8,117 nucleotides of DNA from Microcaldota archaeon (GCA_021805625.1 JAJZEU010000076.1:1-8117), one strand, 5' to 3'. Numbered from the stretch's first letter, positions 1 through 4,811 are shown. The notes: generated by a model not told the origin, from the sequence alone. Translations and numbers: made by a program.

Positions 1-281
1 ATCGCCAATGCTATTAAACCTGTCGAAAAGTGTCAAAATCCGCAATAAAGTTTGTAATTTTGTATTATGCCTCCTTCGTCCTCAAAGCCCCCTTTCTCCC
101 TCGCTCTTTCCCAAAGAGCAGAGACCCCTTTTTCTTGGTAAATCTTCTTTGGCAGCCTAAAAACAGGACGCTACTCAACGAGCAGGAGCGAGTCGCGCTA
201 AGCACAGCGAGCCGACGAGCTGTGCGAACCGCGGCGAGCGATAATACAATGCCGATCCTGGCTTGGGTCGCCCATGCCCAA
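1..281. other. Left-edge stretch without a recognisable gene
   Basis: I see no supportable intact gene here. Several frames are open through the left edge. On the plus strand one reads a short tail ending at TAA 46-48 and another ends at TAA 158-160. On the minus strand a frame from TTG at 45 runs out of the window. None has a convincing start, ribosome site or family resemblance. From about 170 onward the GC content rises sharply and GCGAG/CGAGC-type pentamers recur, so long open frames appear on both strands by composition alone. A gene crossing the left edge cannot be excluded. Confidence 0.4.
202..225. other. Perfect 7-bp hairpin in the GC-rich patch
   Basis: GCACAGC at 202-208 pairs exactly with GCTGTGC at 219-225 around a 10-base loop. 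It lies downstream, in minus-strand terms, of the decayed coding tail that ends at 282. It could be part of a transcript 3' end, a structured RNA or a mobile-element remnant. No poly-T run follows on either strand, so I do not call it a terminator. Confidence 0.35.
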
Positions 282-607
282 CTACGACGCTTCGTAGCTG
301 CCCAAGCTTGCTGTGCTGATGCTGTCGTCGATGGTTTTGATTTTGTCTTTGTCGCTTGCTCCGCTTACGCTGGTTGTTGCAGTTTTGATGTTGGCTGGGC
401 TGGGGCTAGACTCGCCCTCGCCGCTGGAGCTTGGGGCTCTTGCGGCTCGGGCTCGCAGGGCGTGTGGAGTATTATGTCGTTGGAGGGGGAATATACTACA
501 CTCAGGAACACTTCACATCGGTTGGGTGGAGTGTTGGGTGGAGTTGCAGTCCTGAAAAAGCAGAAAAACAGTTCCGAAGAGAATAAAAAGATTAACTTTG
601 TTAGTAT
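282..607 (-). pseudogene. Possible decayed minus-strand gene, 3' end preserved
   Basis: The minus-strand frame ending in TAG at 282-284 is open from 512. Over its last roughly 45 codons nearly every codon starts with a purine (AGC, GGC, GAG, ATC, AAA, GAC), a strong coding signature. The predicted tail is hydrophilic and Ser/Thr/Ala/Lys/Asp-rich, like a linker or the C-terminus of a secreted protein, and ends in GSYEAS. No ATG, GTG or TTG starts this frame upstream. A neighbouring minus frame, open 365-607, reads a hydrophobic stretch and then a Pro/Glu/Gln-rich segment (PEPQEPQAPA). A single frameshift near 430-460 would join it to the tail. I infer a broken gene. The stop codon sits in the near-palindrome CTACGA-CGCT-TCGTAG (282-297). 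Product unknown. The overlapping plus-strand open frames look like antisense shadows. Confidence 0.3.
521..544. repeat. Two exact tandem copies of a 12-mer
   Basis: GTTGGGTGGAGT occurs twice head to tail (521-532 and 533-544). On the minus strand it reads as a Thr/Pro/Asn-type repeat inside the possible decayed gene. The period is a multiple of three, as expected for an in-frame peptide repeat. Confidence 0.6.
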
Positions 608-628
608 TCAATTAGCTTTGATGTTTTC

Positions 629-1027
629 TTGAACATAATAACGAAGGTAGGCATAGGGATTATTCTGATTTTGATACTAGCGCTTTCTCCTGAATTATTT
701 GTTCTGGTAGTGATAGTAGGCGGGATATATTGGTTGTATAAAGAAAGAGAAGATCGTTGCCCTTTCTGCAAAGCGGATAAAAGCAACGTTGAATTACTAA
801 AACGTAAAATAATAAGTGAGCAGCCGAGATACACAACTGTTACCCGCCACGATATTATCAAAATGCCTAAGAAAAACGCGGAAACAGAAATAGAAGAAGA
901 AATCAATGGTACTATCGAACGTCAAGAACAGGTAAGAGTAATTGATACAATCCGGAGGTACTACTATAAATGCAAAGTTTGCAAGAAGAATTGGACGAAG
1001 GATGTTAGATATACTGAAGAAGGTTAA
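629..1027 (+). CDS. Small membrane-anchored zinc-ribbon protein, hypothetical
   Basis: This encodes a 132-residue protein of unknown function. Residues 7-37 form one long or two short hydrophobic helices (Ile/Leu/Val-rich, with a Ser-Pro-Glu break near 20-22), placing it in the membrane. The soluble part has C44-x2-C47 just after the membrane segment and C115-x2-C118 near the C-terminus, a spacing that can form a split zinc ribbon. Between them lies a charged segment with a Glu-rich run (85-91). The only usable start in frame after the stop at 602 is TTG at 629. No Shine-Dalgarno is visible. An A/T-rich box (581-590) lies about 40 bases upstream. The stop overlaps the palindrome TTAACGTTAA (1024-1033). 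The neighbouring toxin-antitoxin pair has its own promoter, so this gene is probably a separate unit. I do not recognise a named family. Confidence 0.7.
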   Translation: MNIITKVGIGIILILILALSPELFVLVVIVGGIYWLYKEREDRCPFCKADKSNVELLKRKIISEQPRYTTVTRHDIIKMPKKNAETEIEEEINGTIERQEQVRVIDTIRRYYYKCKVCKKNWTKDVRYTEEG

Positions 1028-1072
1028 CGTTAATCTCGTACTGAATTAGGTTGATGCGATATATAATACTAT

Positions 1073-1141
1073 TACCATCAAATACCCCACTTTCATTGTG
1101 TTTTCCCACATCACTTCACGTGCCGCTCCCTGTGCCTCCAT
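1073..1141. repeat. Dispersed degenerate repeat, copy 1
   Basis: This copy begins with ACCATCAAATACC and ends with GTGCCTCCAT. It shares the 13-mer GTGTTTTCCCACA and most of the following 30 bases with the copy at 1930-1986. A third, weaker copy at 4637-4693 keeps only the two end motifs at similar spacing. It sits directly upstream of the toxin-antitoxin promoter. Relative to the other copies it carries roughly 12 extra bases after the first motif. It may be non-coding, or the 3' remnant of a coding sequence on the minus strand. Confidence 0.5.
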
Positions 1142-1158
1142 CGAACAGGATAAAAAGG

Positions 1159-1188
1159 TTTTTATATCAGTAAGACTATCTTACTATC
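1159..1188 (+). promoter_or_regulatory. TATA box and operator-like palindrome of the toxin-antitoxin operon
   Basis: TTTATAT (1161-1167), preceded by an A-rich BRE-like stretch (1152-1157), is centred about 25 bases before the ATG at 1189, as expected for a leaderless archaeal transcript. Between the box and the start codon lies a perfect inverted repeat, GTAAGA-CTA-TCTTAC (1170-1184). The hexamer ACTATC is also repeated directly (1175-1180 and 1183-1188). AbrB-type antitoxins usually repress their own operon by binding such palindromes, so this is the likely autoregulatory operator. That role is inferred. Confidence 0.65.
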
Positions 1189-1461
1189 ATGGAGACTGCT
1201 GTCGAAGTAACAAAGATGAGTTCAAAAGGGCAGATTGTCCTGCCCAAAGATGTGAGGGCAAAGTTGACGATTAAGAAAGGGGCGTTTTTTGCTTTAAAAG
1301 CTACTGATAAAGTAGTGCTACTGAAGAAAATCGATAATCCAATCCTCAAAGAGGATATAAAAACTCTGAAGGAAGTAGACAAGGCTTGGAATGACATAGA
1401 AAGAGGGAGATTCCGAGCATTGAGCGCGGCGGCTTTCCTGAAAAAGTTGGCCACATGGTAG
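1189..1461 (+). CDS. AbrB/SpoVT-type antitoxin (MazE-like DNA-binding protein)
   Basis: This 90-residue protein is the likely antitoxin and autorepressor of a type II toxin-antitoxin operon. Residues 8-30 carry the swapped-hairpin AbrB signature: TKMSSKGQIVLPKDVR followed by a Lys-rich turn and G31. The fold dimerises to bind DNA. Residues 31-48 complete the beta strands. The charged C-terminal half (50-90) is the usual place for toxin neutralisation. ATG 1189 is chosen because the TATA box lies about 25 bases upstream. An internal ATG at residue 10 is possible but would cut into the N-terminal strand. The last seven bases overlap the toxin start, a translational-coupling layout. AbrB and RelE families are frequently paired in archaea. 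The family assignment is firm; the antitoxin role follows from context. Confidence 0.88.
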   Translation: METAVEVTKMSSKGQIVLPKDVRAKLTIKKGAFFALKATDKVVLLKKIDNPILKEDIKTLKEVDKAWNDIERGRFRALSAAAFLKKLATW

Positions 1462-1712
1462 AAGTGAAGGAGGTCATCTGGACTGACGCCTTTGAGGAAG
1501 AAGTCCGTAAGCTCAGAGACAATCTGGTAAAAGAACGGATCAAAAAACAGATAGCCAAGATAGTCAACAATCCTGAAGCCGGAAAACCATTGAGATTCGG
1601 GTTAAAAGGTGAGAGAACTATTTATATCAAGCCTTACAGATTGATTTATGCTCTGGAGGACGCCAAGCTGTACTTACTAAAGTTTGAGCATAGAAAAGGT
1701 GTGTATGAATGA
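1455..1712 (+). CDS. RelE/ParE-superfamily toxin
   Basis: This 85-residue protein has the length and pattern of the RelE/ParE toxin fold. An N-terminal strand (VKEVIWTDAFEEEV) leads into a Lys/Arg-rich helical hairpin (residues 16-37), then PLRFGLKGERTIYI (49-58) and the C-terminal strands with YRLIYAL and FEHRKGVYE. The basic and aromatic residues R62, H79, R80 and Y84 match the usual active-side positions of RelE-type mRNA interferases, which cut mRNA in the ribosomal A site. ParE relatives poison gyrase instead, and sequence alone does not settle which applies. The ATG lies inside the antitoxin's last codons (ATGGTAG), with no separate ribosome site, so translation is probably coupled. It appears full length, with no truncation or frameshift. 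Confidence 0.85.
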   Translation: MVEVKEVIWTDAFEEEVRKLRDNLVKERIKKQIAKIVNNPEAGKPLRFGLKGERTIYIKPYRLIYALEDAKLYLLKFEHRKGVYE

Positions 1713-1824
1713 GGCGCCATGTCGAGAAGATAATCGACAGAATAATATCAGAAAGAAGCTAATCAAGATGATGGCTAGCGATACTTACGTGCGGGAGTTA
1801 AGAGTACAACCCAAAACTCACTAA
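1705..1824 (+). CDS. Possible small third gene of the toxin-antitoxin operon (39 residues)
   Basis: An ATG at 1705 overlaps the last eight bases of the toxin gene (ATGAATGA) and opens a 39-codon frame to TAA at 1822-1824. The product is basic and helical (RKKLIKMMASDTYVREL, then VQPKTH), and most of its codons start with a purine. A second start overlapping the toxin stop (ATG 1709) gives a 17-codon peptide with an amphipathic segment (HVEKIIDRIISER) that ends at 1762. One base of shift would join the two. This is either a tiny coupled gene or the frameshifted remnant of a larger third gene. I do not recognise a family, and the call is tentative. Confidence 0.35.
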   Translation: MNEAPCREDNRQNNIRKKLIKMMASDTYVRELRVQPKTH

Positions 1825-2109
1825 TCTGCAGGAATGCTATTTTAACTCCATTTTACCCTTACAAGTTAATCGTATATCCAGAATTATATAAAATGTGATG
1901 GTAAGAAATTGATTGCATTCACTATAATTTGCCATCAAACACGGTGTTTTCCCACACTACTTCATGACCCGCTCCCGTGCCTCCATTCTACTCAGTGGTT
2001 CATTCTCCACCAGAACTCAATAGAAAAGGATAAGTGTGTTAGGCCGCAATGCGGCTCAACCCCAAGCGAGGTTGTGGGGAACGTTCTGTGCTTATATTGA
2101 CACTTCGAG
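1825..2109. other. Gap between the toxin-antitoxin operon and the insertion sequence
   Basis: No convincing gene is present. The gap holds a T-rich stretch (1836-1860) that could end the toxin-antitoxin transcript, a strong TATA-like box TTATATAAAA (1884-1893), the second dispersed repeat, and two small hairpins: GCCGC-AAT-GCGGC (2043-2055) and CAACC-(8)-GGTTG (about 2058-2075). A 63-codon plus-strand frame from TTG 1909 follows the TATA box at leaderless spacing. It runs through the dispersed repeat and has no recognisable domain, so I do not call it a gene. Confidence 0.45.
1930..1986. repeat. Dispersed degenerate repeat, copy 2
   Basis: This copy runs from GCCATCAAACACG to GTGCCTCCATT. 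The core from GTGTTTTCCCACA (1944-1956) to the end matches copy 1 at roughly four of every five positions with one single-base gap. Spacing between the end motifs (45 bases) nearly equals that of copy 3 (46). It lies upstream of the insertion sequence but outside its terminal repeats, so it is not part of that element. Confidence 0.5.
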
Positions 2110-2118
2110 GGTAGAAAC
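2110..2118. repeat. Left target-site duplication of the insertion sequence
   Basis: GGTAGAAAC is repeated exactly at 3682-3690, directly outside the opposite end of the element. Nine bases is within the range reported for IS4-type elements. Confidence 0.6.
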
Positions 2119-2138
2119 TGAACTTTGCCACATAGTTC
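2119..2138. repeat. Left terminal inverted repeat of the insertion sequence
   Basis: The left end has GCCACAT matching GCCAAAT of the inverted right end. The end is itself a small palindrome (GAACT...AGTTC), so part of the similarity to the right end could reflect shared internal symmetry. Confidence 0.5.
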
Positions 2139-2148
2139 CTAATCAGGC

Positions 2149-2171
2149 TATTTTTTAAGTGCCCGTGGCAC
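2149..2171 (+). promoter_or_regulatory. Transposase promoter region and hairpin GTGCC-CGT-GGCAC
   Basis: TATTTTTTAA (2149-2158) is TATA-like, and the perfect hairpin GTGCC-CGT-GGCAC (2159-2171) directly abuts the ATG at 2172. The box is only about 18 bases before that ATG. Transcription may therefore start near 2180 and translation at the second ATG (2190). The hairpin could keep transcripts read in from outside from being translated, a control known in IS4-type elements. That role is inferred. Confidence 0.4.
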
Positions 2172-3617
2172 ATGTTTTCATCGACTAACATGAAAAACAT
2201 TACGACGCCACTGGGCGGTATAGCATCGATTGACAAAGTAGAAAAGGAATACGGTCTCATAACGGAACTCTTCTCCAATATAGGTGAATCGAAAGATTTC
2301 ATTGGGAGAGTGAAAGTGCATCTGAACAACAGACTCACACACAGTGTATCAGTACTTCAGATTCCTAATATGATAGATCCGGATGTTTTGCCGTATTTCG
2401 GCCTGGAAAAGATATCTAACAGGTCGCTCAACAGGACAGTTGCGGCAATAGGCCGGTCCTTCCCTGCAATTCAGGCGAGATATCAGAACTTTCTGGAGAG
2501 GAACGGACTCGTTGGCAAGATACAGAGCATGGACTGGACGAGTGCAATGCTGGAAGGCAGTGTGACGGAACTTGCGGCGTATGGTTACTCTAAGGACAAA
2601 AGACCTGATAAAAAGCAGATAGCAATCGGGATTTCGATAGGGTCAAACACCATTCCTGCCGCCATTACGATACAGAAGGGAAACATGAATGACAAGAAGC
2701 ATTTTGTACAGACGTATAATGTCGTGAAAAGAGTGATGCAGAAAGGATCGCTTCTCGTTTTCGATTGTGGTGCAAATACGAGGGAAAATAAGGAGAAAAT
2801 AGTCAAGGACGGATATGAATACCTGACACTGAGGCCTAAACACATCAGTACGTACAAACGGTATCTGAACCTATTCAATAGTTCTACGCCTGTCCGGATA
2901 ACAGTAAAAACAAAGGTTGTAGAGGGGGAGGAGCATGATATTGAAGTCGGATCAGGCAGGGAATACCTCTGTATCAAAATCAAGGAGGATGGTGAATTCC
3001 AATACGTGTATTTTTCCAGGGATTTGTTCGACGACCAAATCCGAAAGAAGGAGAAGAAATTCAAGAGGCAAATCGAGAAGGGAAATGACCTTGTCAAAAA
3101 GGCAAAGAAGCATAAGGCGATAGAAACTACACCTTCAGACGCAGGGTGGGTTGAATTATACCCAGAGGTTCAGGCGACGCTTAAAACTATAGAGAATCCT
3201 TACATCAACGGCCTGGAAGGTTTCTTCATACTGGAGAGTTCTGCGGATATGGATCCGGAACAGGCATTGCGCGTATACAAGGACAGAGGGAAGGCAGAGA
3301 AATTCATACGGGATCTCAAGGAGGGCATTGAGTTGGGACCGATAAGGCACTGGACCACGGATGCGATAATTGGCATCGTCTTCCTATCCTTCCTCGCAAA
3401 ATCCATAGAGAGTTTGACACTGCTTTCTGCGAAGATTCCCATCGACAAGAACGTAAAGCTACTCAAAAAATCCCTGATAAATTTGACAGTGACCATCGTA
3501 AAGCCTCCAAACGCCTTCAAATTCACCCTTGTCAGCAACATTTCACCTCAAATGCGCGCTATTTTTGGCGACTTTCTGGAAAAATACGGAACGAAAGACC
3601 TGCATATGCGCTGGTGA
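2172..3617 (+). CDS. IS4-superfamily (IS1634-like) DDE transposase
   Basis: This 481-residue transposase cuts and rejoins the ends of its own element through an RNase H-fold DDE site. The first catalytic Asp is likely D121 (MDWTSA), followed by YGYSKDKRPDKKQIAIGISIG (137-157), a hallmark of IS1634/IS4-type proteins. The second is D198 (LLVFDCGANTRE). The third block, Y369-x2-R372-x3-E376-x6-K383 (in KDRGKAEKFIRDLK), is an exact Y-R-E-K signature with E376 catalytic. A Lys-rich insertion of mostly beta and helical sequence (about 235-330) lies between D198 and E376, as in IS4 relatives. Length is normal and no frameshift is visible. ATG 2172 is the longest start, but ATG 2190 (residue 7) fits the TATA box better. 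The gene lies inside the inverted repeats and has no partner gene. Confidence 0.92.
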   Translation: MFSSTNMKNITTPLGGIASIDKVEKEYGLITELFSNIGESKDFIGRVKVHLNNRLTHSVSVLQIPNMIDPDVLPYFGLEKISNRSLNRTVAAIGRSFPAIQARYQNFLERNGLVGKIQSMDWTSAMLEGSVTELAAYGYSKDKRPDKKQIAIGISIGSNTIPAAITIQKGNMNDKKHFVQTYNVVKRVMQKGSLLVFDCGANTRENKEKIVKDGYEYLTLRPKHISTYKRYLNLFNSSTPVRITVKTKVVEGEEHDIEVGSGREYLCIKIKEDGEFQYVYFSRDLFDDQIRKKEKKFKRQIEKGNDLVKKAKKHKAIETTPSDAGWVELYPEVQATLKTIENPYINGLEGFFILESSADMDPEQALRVYKDRGKAEKFIRDLKEGIELGPIRHWTTDAIIGIVFLSFLAKSIESLTLLSAKIPIDKNVKLLKKSLINLTVTIVKPPNAFKFTLVSNISPQMRAIFGDFLEKYGTKDLHMRW

Positions 3618-3660
3618 ATTCGGTTTGGCGAACTGTGTCATGCATTAGGGTTAGAGGCAC

Positions 3661-3681
3661 GAACCTCATTTGGCGAGGTTA
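3661..3681. repeat. Right terminal inverted repeat of the insertion sequence
   Basis: Its reverse complement begins TAACCTCGCCAAAT and aligns with the left end. It is also an internal palindrome (AACCTC-ATTTGGC-GAGGTT). Confidence 0.5.
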
Positions 3682-3690
3682 GGTAGAAAC
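3682..3690. repeat. Right target-site duplication of the insertion sequence
   Basis: This is an exact copy of GGTAGAAAC at 2110-2118, directly outside the right terminal repeat. Confidence 0.6.
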
Positions 3691-3780
3691 ATTCGACCGC
3701 ATCGAAACAGTGGTCACTCTATCACTGAAAAGATGTTGAAGGAAAAGAGGATATTTCTTGACTTCACCCCTACGAAATAG
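3691..3780 (+). pseudogene. Short coding-like frame interrupted by the insertion sequence
   Basis: Removing the element and one target duplication leaves a frame that crosses the junction (GAG GGT AGA AAC ATT...) and continues to TAG 3778-3780, about 35 codons. It ends with a Lys/Glu-rich segment and IFLDFTPTK. In the present sequence the same frame can start at TTG 3670 inside the right terminal repeat. No start codon or family is recognisable on the left side. This may be the remains of a gene hit by the element, or chance. Confidence 0.2.
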
Positions 3781-3783
3781 GGG
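3767..3783. terminator. Hairpin between converging units, possible terminator
   Basis: CCCCTA (3767-3772) pairs exactly with TAGGGG (3778-3783) around a CGAAA loop. It lies just past the end of the minus-strand small ORF (stop at 3790). On the plus strand a T-run (3806-3813) follows about 22 bases later. Archaeal termination mainly uses T-runs, so the hairpin's role is uncertain. Confidence 0.35.
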
Positions 3784-3789
3784 GAATTC

Positions 3790-3945
3790 TTAAGGTATTA
3801 ACCTTCTTTTTTTGGCGTACAGAATATCTAGAAATTTCTTCTGTTCTCTACTCCAGGTCTTGTTGTCTGTCCTTTTTACATAATCAGAATATGCATCAAT
3901 GTACTCAAAATTGTTTCTAAGGTTGAGCTCTTTTGCCTCTTTCAA
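3790..3945 (-). CDS. Small partner protein downstream of the nucleotidyltransferase (51 residues from TTG)
   Basis: This ORF encodes a compact, clearly protein-like sequence: LKEAKELNLRNNFEYIDAY, then SDYVKRTDNKTWSREQKKF and LDILYAKKRRLIP. It is helical and charged, with Trp-Ser-Arg-Glu-Gln in the middle. It is in the same frame as the nucleotidyltransferase and is separated from it by a TAG at 3973-3975. The frame stays open from that stop, with coding-like sequence (TKQNSILTG) before the first possible start, TTG 3945. ATT 3957 is another candidate, and neither has a ribosome site. A small helical protein encoded beside an AbiEii/MNT-like nucleotidyltransferase is commonly its antitoxin partner, and I infer that role here. 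Alternatives are a start-less pseudogene or a C-terminal extension made by stop readthrough. Confidence 0.55.
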   Translation of the reverse strand: MKEAKELNLRNNFEYIDAYSDYVKRTDNKTWSREQKKFLDILYAKKRRLIP

Positions 3946-3972
3946 GCCAGTTAGAATGCTATTTTGTTTCGT

Positions 3973-4581
3973 CTAATCGCCTAATACTTTCTTTACGATA
4001 TCTTTCTTTACGTGAAGTTCTGATATAAATCCATTCAATTTTTTGACATCGGTATATGCCTTAAAAATATTATAAATGTATCGCGCGTCTTCGTAATCTT
4101 TATCACTGCCTAACCACAATTTGAATGCTATTTGTAGTTCTATCGGAGAGATGTACATTGAGTATTTGCCGTTAAATGTAACTTTCATCTTGTTGTCCAT
4201 AGTGTGCCTGTCAAGAGGCTTCTTTACGAACTTTAGTTCGAAGTTAGGTGCCCAGGTTCCTTTCTCAGCATATCTCATAGAAGACCCCTCGGAAAGTAGC
4301 TCATATGCCCCTTTGGCATCTTCTACGTTGTTTACAGGTTCAAATCCGCGTTTGAGAAGTCTTTCATGTAGTTCTTCGATTTGTTTTATGGCCATTTTGT
4401 TTAATAGTATATCGATGTCTTCTGTGCCTCTTATCCTTCCAAAAAAGATTGCTATGTAACCGCTAACTATTACGTAGTCAACGTTGCCCATCGCCTCGAT
4501 GAACTTAATTACTAATTTATCCAAAGTGGTAATTTCTTTCTGATCAAGAGTTATGCTGCTTTTAGAGAACCCAATTTCCAT
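3973..4581 (-). CDS. Nucleotidyltransferase-fold protein, AbiEii/MNT-like, probable toxin-antitoxin component
   Basis: This 202-residue protein belongs to the DNA polymerase beta-type nucleotidyltransferase superfamily. The core motif is VSGYIAIFFGRIRGTEDIDILL (residues 39-60): G41 begins the glycine signature, R49 and R51 follow, and D55-x-D57 are the metal-binding carboxylates. A helix follows (EELHERLLKRGFE, 69-81), then central strands with a possible third acidic position in FELKFVKKPLD (114-124). The C-terminal helical part contains SPIELQIAFKLWLGSDKDYEDARYI (145-169), typical of nucleotidyltransferases of the toxin type. Relatives transfer a nucleotide to tRNA or protein targets; the target here is unknown. 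The ATG at 4581 has a TATA-like box about 27 bases upstream, so the transcript is probably leaderless. The fold is firm; the toxin role is inferred from type and from the small downstream ORF. Confidence 0.85.
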   Translation of the reverse strand: MEIGFSKSSITLDQKEITTLDKLVIKFIEAMGNVDYVIVSGYIAIFFGRIRGTEDIDILLNKMAIKQIEELHERLLKRGFEPVNNVEDAKGAYELLSEGSSMRYAEKGTWAPNFELKFVKKPLDRHTMDNKMKVTFNGKYSMYISPIELQIAFKLWLGSDKDYEDARYIYNIFKAYTDVKKLNGFISELHVKKDIVKKVLGD

Positions 4582-4808
4582 AGCTGATTATAGAGATTAT
4601 AGATATTAAATACTAGCAGGCATTTAAAACATCTTTTACCATCAATTACCGCGGAAATACAGTCGCATTTACGACGAGGTCTCCGTGCCTCCACACTTTT
4701 TCTTCGTTTAAAAATAGTACATGACTGGCAATAGATACGCCCAATATGGCACAAAGGACAGGGACTTATCTGATTACATACAAAACAGAAAGTTGCTGAT
4801 GTGTGCAA
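4551..4808 (-). CDS. Cys-rich ORF with four CxxC motifs, possible zinc-finger protein
   Basis: This 85-codon frame begins with TTG 4808, three bases after the TAG of the glycosyltransferase gene and in the same frame. Its cysteines are ordered C8-x2-C11, C17-x2-C20, C27-x2-C30, C48-x-C50 and C60-x2-C63, with an Arg-rich segment (34-47) before the last two groups. That resembles small zinc-binding proteins of the type CxxC...CxxC...Arg-rich...GxxCxxC, and four CxxC motifs in about 60 residues is unlikely by chance. Against a functional gene: the start is TTG without a visible ribosome site, and the last 20 or so codons are the promoter and first codons of the nucleotidyltransferase gene. The Arg-rich segment coincides with dispersed repeat copy 3. 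It could be a real accessory gene or a decaying mobile remnant. Confidence 0.35.
   Translation of the reverse strand: MHTSATFCFVCNQISPCPLCHIGRIYCQSCTIFKRRKSVEARRPRRKCDCISAVIDGKRCFKCLLVFNIYNLYNQLWKLGSLKAA
4586..4612 (-). promoter_or_regulatory. TATA box and direct repeats of the nucleotidyltransferase gene
   Basis: On the minus strand TATTTAATA (4604-4612) is centred about 27 bases before the ATG. Between the box and the start, the octamer CTATAATC occurs twice with a 9-base period (4595-4602 and 4586-4593). Such repeats at a leaderless start are a plausible operator, parallel to the one in the toxin-antitoxin operon at 1159-1188. Confidence 0.5.
4637..4693. repeat. Dispersed degenerate repeat, copy 3
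   Basis: ACCATCAATTACCG at one end and CCGTGCCTCCA at the other match the ends of copies 1 and 2, separated by nearly the same distance as in copy 2. The interior has diverged. On the minus strand this segment encodes VEARRPRR...VIDGKR in the Cys-rich ORF. The matching minus frames of copies 1 and 2 start MEAQ and MEAR, so the family may derive from coding sequence. Confidence 0.4.
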
Positions 4809-4811
4809 TCG

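Larger units (their letters stand above)
2119..3681 (+). mobile_element. Insertion sequence, IS4/IS1634-type, about 1563 bp
   Basis: This is a single-gene insertion sequence. It carries one DDE transposase gene with short non-coding ends (53 bases left, 64 right). The left end TGAACTTTGCCACAT matches the reverse complement of the right end, TAACCTCGCCAAAT, at 11 of 14 aligned positions with one gap. A 9-base direct repeat, GGTAGAAAC, lies immediately outside both ends. The transposase is intact, so the copy could be active or recently inserted. The right end also has two direct copies of TTTGGCGA (3624-3631 and 3669-3676), candidate transposase-binding subrepeats. The boundaries are deduced here by eye and have not been compared with a database. 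Confidence 0.7.

Noticed and set aside
30..632. A 200-codon plus-strand frame from GTG 30, with an overlapping 80-codon frame at 313-555
   Set aside because: The sequence is low-complexity with no domain or ribosome site. The GC-rich patch opens all frames, and the minus strand shows the better purine-first codon pattern, so these look like antisense shadows.
2043..2085. Sequence GCGAGGTT and surroundings, considered as the left end of the insertion sequence because it resembles 3674-3690
   Set aside because: The resemblance is direct rather than inverted, and no target duplication flanks it. The ends at 2119 and 3681 with GGTAGAAAC outside fit better.
1909..2100. A 63-codon plus-strand frame with a TATA-like box at 1884-1893
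   Set aside because: It starts with TTG, has no recognisable domain, passes through the dispersed repeat and is not preserved in copy 1 beyond the shared nucleotides. I kept it only as a note.
2585..3097. A 170-codon minus-strand frame
   Set aside because: It is antisense to the transposase, which has complete catalytic motifs on the plus strand.
1833..3966. GAATGCTATTTT shared between about 1832 and about 3954
   Set aside because: It is a single AT-rich 12-base match with no extension on either side and one copy inside a coding frame. It is most likely coincidence.
4337..4347. GGTTCAAATCC, a perfect tRNA T-arm-like string
   Set aside because: It lies inside the nucleotidyltransferase coding region, and no acceptor, D-arm or anticodon stem can be built around it.
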